Assembly (NCBI RefSeq): GCF_003325375.1
Contig: NZ_CP030862.1
Span: forward strand, 1,801,501-1,865,500
Reading direction: 5' to 3'
Length of the DNA: 64,000 bases
DNA from: Streptomyces globosus
Lineage (GTDB): Bacteria; Actinomycetota; Actinomycetes; Streptomycetales; Streptomycetaceae
The notes beneath the pieces were generated by a model. The model worked only from the letters and a program-made list of their open reading frames with translations, was not told the origin of the DNA and searched no databases. This document shows positions 27,693 through 35,116 of this stretch, piece by piece. Position numbers and translations under genes: made by a program. Each line of letters begins with the position of its first letter. Position 1 is the stretch's first letter.

Positions 27693-28532
27693 TCAGCGCG
27701 CCACGACCACCGCCCGGTCCTCCACCGGCAGGAAGCCGAGCCGCAGGTAGACGCCCGTGCTCGTCGGGTTCGCCGTGTCCGCGAACAGCAGCACCTCCCG
27801 GGCGCCCGCCGCCCGGGCCGCGCCCACCGCCGCGTGCGTCGCGCCCGCCGCGTACCCGCGCCGCCGGTGTGCGGGCGGCGTGTACACCGGGCCGATCCGG
27901 GAGGCCCCGCCGTCGGGCGGGCTGAACGCGGCGAGCCCCGCCGGACGGCCCGCGGCGTCCTCCCACAGCAGCATCCCGCCCCCGGCCACCCGGTCCCGTA
28001 CGGCGCCCTCGCCGGGCGGCGGGTCCCCGACCTCCGCCGCGAAGGAGGCGCACCACTCCCGCACCAGCGGCAGGTCCGCCTCCGCGGCCGCCCGGGCCCG
28101 CCCCCGGGGCGCCGGCTCCGGCGCCGCGAGCTCCCCGAGCCGGTACAGCCGCAGCACCTCCGGCTCGCCCAGCGGCCGCCCCCAGGCCTCCGCGAGCCGC
28201 TCGCCGTCCGCGAGCCGGGCGTTGAACCCGCCGATCCCGCTCAGCACCGGCTCCCGCCGCAGCGCCTCGCCCAGCGCGGCCACCGCCTCGCCGGGCACCC
28301 TGCCGAGGACCAGCGGGTACGGCGGCGTGCACAGGAACCCGCCCGCGACCGCGCCGTCCGCGCCGGTCCACCAGCCGAACACCGGGTCCCGGTCCGAGAA
28401 GGCATGCGGGCCGCGGCGCCGCAGCGCGCCCTCCACGGTCAGCAGCAGCGTGTTCGCCACGGGGTCGGCGGCGACGGCCGCCCCGGCCGCGGCCCGGTAG
28501 GCCGCCAGGTCATGGGTGAAGGTCCAGGTCAT
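27693..28532 (-). CDS. GNAT-family acetyltransferase
   Basis: 279 residues. The C-terminal half holds the GNAT acetyl-CoA motif (VYTPPAHRRRGYAAGATHA) and a last strand (LFADTANPTSTGVYLRLGF) typical of the family. The N-terminal half is a second, more diverged GNAT-like domain, as in several tandem-domain actinobacterial members. It is on the same strand as the PaaX gene, 54 bases downstream, and may be the last gene of the ligase-PaaX operon. The acceptor is unknown. Confidence 0.85.
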   Translation of the reverse strand: MTWTFTHDLAAYRAAAGAAVAADPVANTLLLTVEGALRRRGPHAFSDRDPVFGWWTGADGAVAGGFLCTPPYPLVLGRVPGEAVAALGEALRREPVLSGIGGFNARLADGERLAEAWGRPLGEPEVLRLYRLGELAAPEPAPRGRARAAAEADLPLVREWCASFAAEVGDPPPGEGAVRDRVAGGGMLLWEDAAGRPAGLAAFSPPDGGASRIGPVYTPPAHRRRGYAAGATHAAVGAARAAGAREVLLFADTANPTSTGVYLRLGFLPVEDRAVVVAR

Positions 28533-28586
28533 GGCCCATCATGGCGCCCGCCCGCAGCGCCCCGCACCCGCAATCCGCCCGCCGGG

Positions 28587-29393
28587 CTACTGCTGCACGA
28601 AGCGGGCGCCCGTGTCCCGCAGACGGGCGTGCAGCTCGGCGAAGACGGCCGCCGCCCGGTCGCCCGGCCAGTCCGCGGGCAGCAGGTCGTGCGGCAGCCC
28701 CGGGTCGGCGTACGGCAGGCGCCGCCAGCCGTCCAGGGCCCGCAAGTAGTCCCGGTAGGCCTGCTCCGGCGTCGGCGAGCCGCCCTGCTGGAGGGCGCGC
28801 AGCACCGGCTCGTGCCGGTCGAGGAACTCCTCGTGCGCCTTGGCCAGCGCGGTCAGGTCCCACCAGCGGGCCACCGCCTCCGCCGTCGGCGCGAAGCCCA
28901 GGTGCGTGCCGCGGAACAGCTCCACGTACGCCGTCAGGTGCAGCCGGTCCAGGGTGTGCCCCGTCTCCTCGTACAGGTGGGCCGGGGCGATCCACACCCC
29001 GGGGGCCACCGAGCCGAAGCCCAGCCGCGCCAGCCGGGAGCGCAGCAGGTGCCGCTTGTGCCGCTCCTGCTCCGGGACGGAGAAGACGGCCACCAGCCAT
29101 TCGCCGGTGCCCCGGACGGCCCGGTCGCCGTAGATGCGCCGGTCGCCGTCGTCGAGGAGCTGCCGCGCCTCGCCGGAGAGCTCGTACCCCGCGGAGCCGT
29201 CCGCCGCCCGAGCGGGCAGCAGGAAGCCGCGCCGCTTGAGCCGGGACACCGAGGAGCGCACCGACGGGGCGTCCACGTCCGCGGCGCCCAGCAGGCGGAC
29301 CAGCGCCGACACGGGTACGGGCCCCTCGAAGGCCCGCCCGTAGGCGCCGTAGAAGGTGACGATCAGGGATCGCGGAGTGTGCTGCTCGGCCAC
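28587..29393 (-). CDS. PaaX-family transcriptional regulator
   Basis: 268 residues. An N-terminal winged helix (SLIVTFYGAYGR, LVRLLGAADVDAPSVRSSVSRLKRRGFL) leads into the PaaX dimerisation and ligand domain (WLVAVFSVPEQERHKRHLLRSRLARLGFG). PaaX proteins repress aromatic-acid catabolic operons and are released by the aryl-CoA product. GTG 29393 follows the ligase stop by 4 bases, so ligase and regulator are co-transcribed. Two copies of TGACGGMAGTCA at the two cluster promoters are the likely binding sites, which would make the gene autoregulated. Confidence 0.92.
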   Translation of the reverse strand: MAEQHTPRSLIVTFYGAYGRAFEGPVPVSALVRLLGAADVDAPSVRSSVSRLKRRGFLLPARAADGSAGYELSGEARQLLDDGDRRIYGDRAVRGTGEWLVAVFSVPEQERHKRHLLRSRLARLGFGSVAPGVWIAPAHLYEETGHTLDRLHLTAYVELFRGTHLGFAPTAEAVARWWDLTALAKAHEEFLDRHEPVLRALQQGGSPTPEQAYRDYLRALDGWRRLPYADPGLPHDLLPADWPGDRAAAVFAELHARLRDTGARFVQQ

Positions 29394-29397
29394 GTGT

Positions 29398-31032
29398 TCA
29401 CTCTAGATCGCGGAGCCGGAACCGCTGAAGTTTTCCCGTCGGGGTCCGCGGCAGGGCCGGGAGGAAGACGAACGCCCGGGGGCACTTGTGCGGGGCCAGC
29501 TCGGCGCGCATGTACTCCCGCAGGGCCTCCTCCGTCAGGGCCGCGCCCGGCCGGGGGACGGCGTACGCCACGACGATCTGGCCGCGCCGCTCGTCCGGGC
29601 GGCCCACGACGGCGGCCTCCGCCACGTCCGGGTGGCGCAGCAGGGCCTCCTCGACCTCCGGGCCGGCGATGTTGTGGCCGGCGGAGACGATCATGTCGTC
29701 GGCGCGGGCGACGTACCGGAAGTAGCCGTCCGAGTCCCGGACGTACGTGTCGCCGGTGAGATTCCAGCCGTCCCGTACGTACTCCTCCTGCCGCGGGTCG
29801 GCCAGGTAGCGGCAGCCGACCGGGCCGCGCACGGCGAGCAGGCCCGGCTCGTCGTCCGCGACAGGCCGGCCGGCGCGGTCCACCACGCGGGCCTGCCAGC
29901 CGGGCACGACCCGGCCGGTGGTGCCGGGGCGGATGTCGTCGTCCGCGGCGGAGATGAAGATGTGCAGCAGCTCCGTCGCGCCGATCCCGTTGATGATCCG
30001 CAGCCCGGTCCGCTCGTACCAGGCCTGCCAGGTCGCGGCGGGGAGGTTCTCGCCCGCCGAGACGCAGCGGCGCAGCGCGGAGAGGTCGTACCCCTTGCCG
30101 CCGGCTGCGTCCTCCCCGCCGCCGTCCAGCGCGTCCAGCATCGCCCGGTACGCGGTGGGCGCGGTGAACAGGACCGTGACCCGGTGCTCCGCCAGGGCCG
30201 GCAGCAGCGCGCGTGGCCCGGCCTGCTCCAGCAGCAGGGCGCAGGCCCCGGCGCGCAGCGGGAAGACGACCAGGCCGCCGAGGCCGAAGGTGAAGCCGAG
30301 CGGCGGGCTCCCCGCGAAGACGTCGTCGGGCCGGGGGCGCAGGACGCTGCGGGAGAAGGTGTCGGCGACGGAGAGCACGTCCCGGTGGAAGTGCATGCAG
30401 CCCTTGGGGCGGCCGGTGGTGCCCGAGGTGAACGCGATCAGTGCGACGTCGTCCGCGGACGTCGCCACCGCCGGGAACGGCTCCGTGTGCCGTTCGGCGA
30501 GCCGGAGCAGGTCCTGCGGGCCCGTCCCGCCGTACGGGGTGATGCGCAGGCCTGGCACCTCCGCCCGGGCCAGGTCCTCCAGCACCGACGCGTGGCACAG
30601 GGCGTGCCCCACCCGGGCCATCGCGCACACCGTCGCCAGCTCGTGCGCCCGCTGCTGCGCCAGGACGGTGACGGCGACCGCGCCGGCCTTGACCACGGCG
30701 AGCCAGCAGGCGGCGAGCCACGGGCCGGTCGGGCCGCGCAGCAGCACCCGGTTGCCCGGCACCACCCCGAGGTCGGCCGTCAGGACGCGGGCGATGCGGT
30801 CCACCCGGTCGCGCAGCTCCCCGTACGACCAGGTCTCGCCGCTGCCGTCGCGGAAGGCGGGGCGGTCCGGTCCGAACCGGGCGACGGTGGCGTCGAGGAG
30901 CTCCGCCGCGCAGTTGAGGCGGTCCGGATAGGCCAGTTCGGGCAGTTCGAAGAGCAGGTCCGGCCACGCGTGCGGCGGCGGCAGGTGGTCGCGCGCGAAG
31001 GTGTCGGCGTGGGCCGAAGGCTTGAGCTCCAA
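29398..31032 (-). CDS. Aryl-CoA ligase (benzoate/2-aminobenzoate-CoA ligase family)
   Basis: About 544 residues, an ANL-superfamily adenylate-forming enzyme: P-loop FTSGTTGRPKGCMHFH, GIGATELLHIFIS, hinge RADDMIVSAGHNI and the C-terminal catalytic lysine in PTGKLQRF. It most resembles the benzoate-CoA ligase branch. I chose TTG 31032, which follows AAGGGGG at normal spacing. A longer frame reaches TTG 31140, but that codon is part of the -35 box (TTGACT, 31140-31135) of a promoter with -10 TACGCT (31118-31113), so it cannot be the start of that transcript. It activates the aromatic acid that feeds the monooxygenase encoded at 25392. Confidence 0.9.
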   Translation of the reverse strand: MELKPSAHADTFARDHLPPPHAWPDLLFELPELAYPDRLNCAAELLDATVARFGPDRPAFRDGSGETWSYGELRDRVDRIARVLTADLGVVPGNRVLLRGPTGPWLAACWLAVVKAGAVAVTVLAQQRAHELATVCAMARVGHALCHASVLEDLARAEVPGLRITPYGGTGPQDLLRLAERHTEPFPAVATSADDVALIAFTSGTTGRPKGCMHFHRDVLSVADTFSRSVLRPRPDDVFAGSPPLGFTFGLGGLVVFPLRAGACALLLEQAGPRALLPALAEHRVTVLFTAPTAYRAMLDALDGGGEDAAGGKGYDLSALRRCVSAGENLPAATWQAWYERTGLRIINGIGATELLHIFISAADDDIRPGTTGRVVPGWQARVVDRAGRPVADDEPGLLAVRGPVGCRYLADPRQEEYVRDGWNLTGDTYVRDSDGYFRYVARADDMIVSAGHNIAGPEVEEALLRHPDVAEAAVVGRPDERRGQIVVAYAVPRPGAALTEEALREYMRAELAPHKCPRAFVFLPALPRTPTGKLQRFRLRDLE

Positions 31033-31127
31033 GGCGGGTTCGCCCCCTTGCGACGGCTGCGGCCCCCGGTCGGGGCCGAAACGGGTGGAGCCGGCCGTGC
31101 AGTTGCCCCATGAGCGTATCGTGATGG

Positions 31128-31139
31128 TGACGGCAGTCA
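31128..31139 (+). promoter_or_regulatory. Second candidate PaaX-family operator, in the ligase/dehydrogenase divergent promoter
   Basis: TGACGGCAGTCA matches the site at 24524-24535 in 11 of 12 bases and has TGAC/GTCA arms. On the minus strand it contains most of the ligase -35 (TTGACT, 31140-31135; 16 bases to TACGCT). On the plus strand it precedes the acyl-CoA dehydrogenase start by 31 bases. Confidence 0.55.
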
Positions 31140-31169
31140 ACAGGACGCGATAGAGGCGGGGATGTTCGG

Positions 31170-32294
31170 ATGACCGGATTCGCGCTCGGAGCGGAACAGG
31201 AGCAGTGGTGCGGGCAGCTGCGCGAGCTGTCGGCCGCGCGGCTGCGTCCGCTGGCGGACAAGGGGGAGCCGGGCCGGGTCAACCGCCCGCTGCTCGCGGA
31301 GCTCGGCGCGCTGGGCCTGCTGGACCGGCTCTTCACCTCGGGCGCGCTGGAGCTGTGCCTGCTGCGGGAGTCCCTCGCGTACGGGTGCACGGAGGCGGAG
31401 ACGGCGCTGGCCCTCCAGGGGCTCGGGGCGCACCCGGTGCTCAGTGCGGGCACGGACGCGCAGCGGGAGCACTGGCTGCCGCAGGTGCGGGCCGGGCGGG
31501 CGGTGGCGGCCTTCGCGCTGAGCGAGCCGGGCGCCGGCTCGGACGCGGCGGCGCTGGCGCTCGCGGCGGAGCCCGACTCCGGCCGCGGGGCGGCGGGCGG
31601 CTGGCGGCTCAGCGGGGAGAAGTGCTGGATCTCCAACGCCCCGGAGGCCGACTTCTACACGGTCTTCGCCCGCACCGGCGAGGGTCCGGCGGCGAAGGGC
31701 GTCACGGCGTTCCTCGTCCCGGCCGGCCGGCCCGGACTGTCCGGGGAGCCGCTGGAGATGCTCTCCCCGCACCCCATCGGCAGACTGGTCTTCGACGGGG
31801 TCCCCGTCGGCCCGGAGGACCTGCTGGGCCGGCCCGGACGCGGCTTCGCCGTGGCGATGGCCACGCTCAACCTGTTCCGGCCCAGCGTCGGCGCGTTCGC
31901 GGTGGGCATGGCCCGCGCCGCCCTCGACGCGACGCTCGCGCACACCGCCCGCCGCCCCGCGTTCGGCGGGGTGCTCGCCGACCTCCAGGCGGTCGGGCAC
32001 CGGGTCGCGGAGATGGCCACCCGGACCGAGGCGGCCCGGCTGCTCGTCTACGCGGCCGCGGGCGCGTACGACGCGGGCGACGCGGACGTCCCCCGCCGAT
32101 CGGCCATGGCCAAGCTCCTCGCGACGGAGACGGCGCAGTACGTGGTGGACCACGCCGTGCAGCTGCACGGGGCCGCCGCCCTGCGGCGGGGGCACCTGCT
32201 GGAGCACCTGTACCGGGAAGTCAGGGCCCCGCGCATCTACGAGGGCGCGAGCGAGGTCCAGCGCACGATCATCGCGCGGGAGCTGTACCGGTGA
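31170..32294 (+). CDS. Acyl-CoA dehydrogenase
   Basis: 374 residues with family motifs AFALSEPGAGSDAAAL and WRLSGEKCWISNA (FAD site), the segment HGAAALRRGHLLEHLYREVR, and YEGASEVQRTII, where the glutamate corresponds to the usual catalytic base. It oxidises an acyl-CoA with FAD. Divergent from the ligase and coupled to the RidA gene by a GTGA overlap, it probably acts on the alicyclic CoA ester left after ring hydroxylation and reduction. Confidence 0.93.
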   Translation: MTGFALGAEQEQWCGQLRELSAARLRPLADKGEPGRVNRPLLAELGALGLLDRLFTSGALELCLLRESLAYGCTEAETALALQGLGAHPVLSAGTDAQREHWLPQVRAGRAVAAFALSEPGAGSDAAALALAAEPDSGRGAAGGWRLSGEKCWISNAPEADFYTVFARTGEGPAAKGVTAFLVPAGRPGLSGEPLEMLSPHPIGRLVFDGVPVGPEDLLGRPGRGFAVAMATLNLFRPSVGAFAVGMARAALDATLAHTARRPAFGGVLADLQAVGHRVAEMATRTEAARLLVYAAAGAYDAGDADVPRRSAMAKLLATETAQYVVDHAVQLHGAAALRRGHLLEHLYREVRAPRIYEGASEVQRTIIARELYR

Positions 32295-32779
32295 GCCCGG
32301 AGCGGATCAACCCGGCGCAGCTGTCGCCGGCGCGGGGCTTCTCCCACGCGGTGGCGGCGACCGGCTCCCGGCTGGTGTTCCTCGCGGGACAGACCGCGTT
32401 GGACGTGGGGGGCGGGGTCGTCGGGGCGACGCTGCCGGAGCAGTTCGAGCGGGCCCTGTCCGGTCTGCTGACGGCGCTGGCGGCGGCGGGCGGCGCGCCC
32501 GCGGACCTGGTGCGGGTGACCGTGTACGCGGTGGACGTGGCGGACTACCGGGCGCACGCCCCCGAACTGGGCCGCATCTGGCGGCGCCTGGCGGGGCGGG
32601 ACTACCCGGCGATGGCGGTGGTGGGCGTCGTCCGGCTCTGGGACGAGGAGGCCCTGGTCGAACTGGACGGTATCGCCGTCCTTGACGGTCCGTCGGAAGC
32701 GATTCCGCATTCCGGGGATCCCAGTGGGGAAGCGGCCTGCGGGGGGTCGCGGGGTGCGGCACAGGCGAGCGGCCTTTGA
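32291..32779 (+). CDS. RidA (YjgF/UK114) family protein
   Basis: 162 residues, longer than the usual 125-135 because of a 30-residue Gly/Ser-rich tail. Core motifs are LVFLAGQTALD, QFERALSGLLTALAAAGG and LVRVTVYAVD; the RidA arginine before the AxVxVxxL strand is not present (YPAMAVVGVVRL), so it is a diverged subfamily. RidA proteins hydrolyse reactive enamines and imines. In an aryl-CoA cluster such a protein could remove the amino group from a 2-amino-cyclohexene intermediate, which would favour 2-aminobenzoate over salicylate as substrate. That is inference. Confidence 0.88.
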   Translation: MSPERINPAQLSPARGFSHAVAATGSRLVFLAGQTALDVGGGVVGATLPEQFERALSGLLTALAAAGGAPADLVRVTVYAVDVADYRAHAPELGRIWRRLAGRDYPAMAVVGVVRLWDEEALVELDGIAVLDGPSEAIPHSGDPSGEAACGGSRGAAQASGL

Positions 32780-32855
32780 CAGGGAGCAGGAGAGGGGGGA
32801 GTGTGGAAATGCCCCCTTTGGGACCAATTGTCAAGGCATTCGGAGGTGCATGATC

Positions 32856-33368
32856 ATGCGCCGTGGGATCATTGCGGCAGCTGTGGCCGGCGCCGCGGGC
32901 GTCGCTCTCGGCCTGACGCCGGTGAGCGGGGCCTTTGCCGCGCAGACCGGGCTGACCCCGGAGACCCGGCAGGACTGGCGGTGTTCGGACGACCGGCGCG
33001 GCAGCAACGACTGGTATGAGTGCTGCGAGCGCTACAACCGGTGGGAGGACCGGCCCGACTGGTGCTGGGACAAGGACAAGGCACACCACAGCAACCGCGA
33101 CTATGACCGGTACGACTACCGCGACTACAACCACCGCGACTACAACGACCGCGACTACAACGACCGCGGCGGCAACGGCCACGACAACCGCGGCGGCAAC
33201 GGCCATGACGGCGGCGGTGGCGGCAACGGCGGCCACGGCGGCAACGGCGGCGGCGGCGGTGGCGGCCACGGCGGCGGCGGTGGCGGCAACGGCGGCGGTG
33301 GCGGCGGTGGCGGCCACGGCGGCGGTGGCGGCAACGGCGGCGGTGGCGGTGGCGGTGGCGGCAGGTAA
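32856..33368 (+). CDS. Secreted, Asp/Tyr-repeat and glycine-rich protein
   Basis: 170 residues. ATG 32856 is 9 bases after GGAGG (32842-32846); an in-frame ATG at 32850 is too close. A signal peptide (MRRGIIAAAVAGAAGVALG, cut after AFAA near residue 28) leads to a Trp/Cys-rich segment (cysteines in RCSDD, ECCER, DWCWD), then repeats of RDYN/DRDY units, then about 65 residues of Gly with scattered Asn and His. The tail is likely disordered, perhaps a wall or matrix protein, or metal-binding through its His residues. No family is recognised. A strong hairpin follows. Confidence 0.75.
   Translation: MRRGIIAAAVAGAAGVALGLTPVSGAFAAQTGLTPETRQDWRCSDDRRGSNDWYECCERYNRWEDRPDWCWDKDKAHHSNRDYDRYDYRDYNHRDYNDRDYNDRGGNGHDNRGGNGHDGGGGGNGGHGGNGGGGGGGHGGGGGGNGGGGGGGGHGGGGGNGGGGGGGGGR
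33160..33364 (+). repeat. GGC/GGT-rich tandem repeat coding the glycine tail
   Basis: A degenerate tandem array of GGCGGCGGTGGC-type units with interspersed AACGGC and CACGGC, in frame inside the secreted glycine-rich gene. Such arrays change length easily by slippage. Confidence 0.8.
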
Positions 33369-33434
33369 CTCCGCACACCGGAACTGAACCGCCCGTTCAT
33401 TCCGCATCCCGAACACGCCGGAGGAAACCGGCAG

Positions 33435-33467
33435 GTGACGGTCCGCGCCTCCCGCGCGGGCCGTCAC
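33435..33467. terminator. Bidirectional terminator
   Basis: 14-bp stem with one G-T pair (33435-33448, GTGACGGTCCGCGC, with 33454-33467) and a 5-base loop, between the glycine-rich gene and the convergent aminopeptidase gene. Confidence 0.75.
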
Positions 33468-33528
33468 TGCTGTCCGCACCCCGCTGCCACACCCCCCGAG
33501 GCCGCGGCGGGGCGTCGGAGCCTCGGGC

Positions 33529-34899
33529 TCAACCCTCCAGCAGGCCGCCCATCCACTCCTCGATCCCGGCCACCGTCCGCGGCAGGGCCCCCGACATCAG
33601 CCGGGCCCCTGTCGCGGTGACGACCAGGTCGTCCTCGATGCGCACCCCGATGCCGCGCAGCTCCGGCGGCAGCGTCTCGTCGTCCGGCTGGAGGTAGAGG
33701 CCCGGCTCGACCGTCAGGACCTGGCCCTCCTCCAGTACCCCGTCCAGGTACGTGTCCGCCCGCGCCTTCGCGCAGTCGTGGACGTCGAGCCCCAGCATGT
33801 GGCCGCTGCTGCACAGCGTGTACCGGCGGTGCAGGTCGCCCTCGGCGTCCTTGAGCACGCCCCAGTCCGCCAGGCCCTCCGCGATCACCCGCATCCCGGC
33901 CCGGTGGAAGTCGCGGAAGCTCGCCCCCGGCCGCAGTGCGGCGATGCCCGCCTCCTGCGCCGCGAGCACCAGCTCGTACACCTGCCGCTGGACGGGGGAG
34001 AAGCGCCCCGACAGCGGGAGGGTGCGCGTGATGTCGGCCGTGTAGAGCGTGTCGGTCTCGACGCCGGCGTCGAGCAGCAGCAGCTCGCCCGGGTCGAGCC
34101 GCCCGTCGTTGCGGATCCAGTGCAGCACGCACGCGTGCGCGCCGGACGCGGCGATGGTGTCGTAGCCGGTGCCGTTGCCCTCCGCCCGGGCGCGCAGGCC
34201 GAAGACCCCCTCGATCCACCGCTCGCCGCGCGGGTGGGCGAGCGCGCGCGGCAGCGCCCGTACGACGTCCTCGAACCCGGCGGCGGTGTGGTCGACGGCC
34301 AGCTGGAGCTGCCCGACCTCCCAGGCGTCCTTGACCAGGCGCAGCTCCGACAGGGCCGTGGCCAGCTCGGCGTCGGTGGCGGCATTGCGGCCGACCGGGT
34401 CGCCCAGTGACTCCAGGTGGGCGCAGCGCAGCCCGGTCAGGCGCTCCGCCTCCGCGAGGTCGGGGCGGCGGCCGACCCAGAACTCCCCGTACCGGCGGTC
34501 CCGGTAGAACTCCTCGCTGCCGCCGGTGCGCGGGGAGCGCGGACGCAGGTACAGCACGGCCTCGTGGCCGTGGGGGCCGGAGGGCTCCATCACGAGCACG
34601 TGGCCGACCTGGTCCTCGCCGGTGAGCCCGGTGAGCCAGGCGTACGCGCTGTGCGGGCGGAAGCGGAAGTCGCAGTCGTTGGAGCGGACCTTCAGCTCGC
34701 CCGCGGGGACGACCAACCGCTCGCCGGGGAAGCGCGCGGACAGGCGGGCGCGGCGGGCGGGGGTGACGGCGTACGCGGAGACGCGCTCGGAGTCCGGCAG
34801 GGGCGACGGGGCCCAGTTGCCGGCCATGTACCGGGACAACTCAGGCGATACCGGCAGATCGTGACTCCCGGTGTTGAGGCGGGAGGGGGCTTCGGTCAC
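33529..34899 (-). CDS. Xaa-Pro aminopeptidase (M24B, AmpP type)
   Basis: 456 residues with an N-terminal creatinase-like domain and a C-terminal pita-bread domain. The five metal ligands are visible: Asp in LLLDAGVETD, Asp in TADITRTL, His in GHMLGLDVHD, Glu in TVEPGLYL and Glu in VRIEDDLVV. It removes the first residue from peptides with proline in second place, a step needed to digest collagen peptides. No signal peptide, so cytoplasmic. GTG 34899 follows a purine-rich stretch (GGGAGC). It is divergent from the collagenase and shares the regulatory region that holds the repeated element at 34949-34962. Confidence 0.95.
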   Translation of the reverse strand: MTEAPSRLNTGSHDLPVSPELSRYMAGNWAPSPLPDSERVSAYAVTPARRARLSARFPGERLVVPAGELKVRSNDCDFRFRPHSAYAWLTGLTGEDQVGHVLVMEPSGPHGHEAVLYLRPRSPRTGGSEEFYRDRRYGEFWVGRRPDLAEAERLTGLRCAHLESLGDPVGRNAATDAELATALSELRLVKDAWEVGQLQLAVDHTAAGFEDVVRALPRALAHPRGERWIEGVFGLRARAEGNGTGYDTIAASGAHACVLHWIRNDGRLDPGELLLLDAGVETDTLYTADITRTLPLSGRFSPVQRQVYELVLAAQEAGIAALRPGASFRDFHRAGMRVIAEGLADWGVLKDAEGDLHRRYTLCSSGHMLGLDVHDCAKARADTYLDGVLEEGQVLTVEPGLYLQPDDETLPPELRGIGVRIEDDLVVTATGARLMSGALPRTVAGIEEWMGGLLEG

Positions 34900-34942
34900 G
34901 GGGGCTCCCTGGGAAAGACGTGAACTGGTGTGCGCACAGGTC

Positions 34943-34971
34943 TTGCCAGTGCAATTTCACATTACTATGTT
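34943..34971 (+). promoter_or_regulatory. Collagenase promoter
   Basis: -35 TTGCCA (34943-34948), 17-base spacer, -10 TATGTT (34966-34971). The same arrangement, TTGTCA-17-TATGTT, lies at 46778-46806; the two regions match in 31 of 32 bases (34942-34973 and 46777-46808). Predicted RNA start near 34978, giving a leader of about 140 bases. Confidence 0.75.
34949..34962 (-). promoter_or_regulatory. Shared regulon element, site 1 (collagenase/aminopeptidase)
   Basis: Minus-strand ATGTGAAATTGCAC, lying between the -35 and -10 of the collagenase promoter, a classic repressor position. A second, weaker copy (minus-strand GTGTGAGCTGTAAC, 34969-34982) is offset by 20 bases, about two helix turns. Matches the six-site consensus ATGTGAMATTKYAC; the core is nearly palindromic (GTGAAATTGCAC), as for GntR-family operators. 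Confidence 0.7.
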
Positions 34972-35116
34972 ACAGCTCACACCGCGGCGCGTTAATCCCC
35001 GTCAAACGCCGTGTGGCGCAGGGCAGTTCACGCACGACCGCTCGTCCGGCACGTCCCACGCAGCACCCCCGCGCCGTGTCCGCCATGTCCCCCACCTCCC
35101 CTTCCAGGAGTCCTTG

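Noticed and set aside
27646..27697. GCTGAGC/GCTCAGC inverted repeat between the monooxygenase and acetyltransferase genes as a terminator
   Set aside because: The arms are 38 bases apart, include both stop codons and the loop has only degenerate GCGAGC repeats; too weak to call.
29398..31140. TTG 31140 as the start of the aryl-CoA ligase
   Set aside because: That TTG is part of the -35 box of the ligase promoter, so it would lie upstream of the transcript start; TTG 31032 has a ribosome-binding site and gives a normal length.
33160..33364. Short-period repeats that could suggest a CRISPR array
   Set aside because: The units are in-frame glycine codons without unique spacers, inside a gene with a signal peptide.
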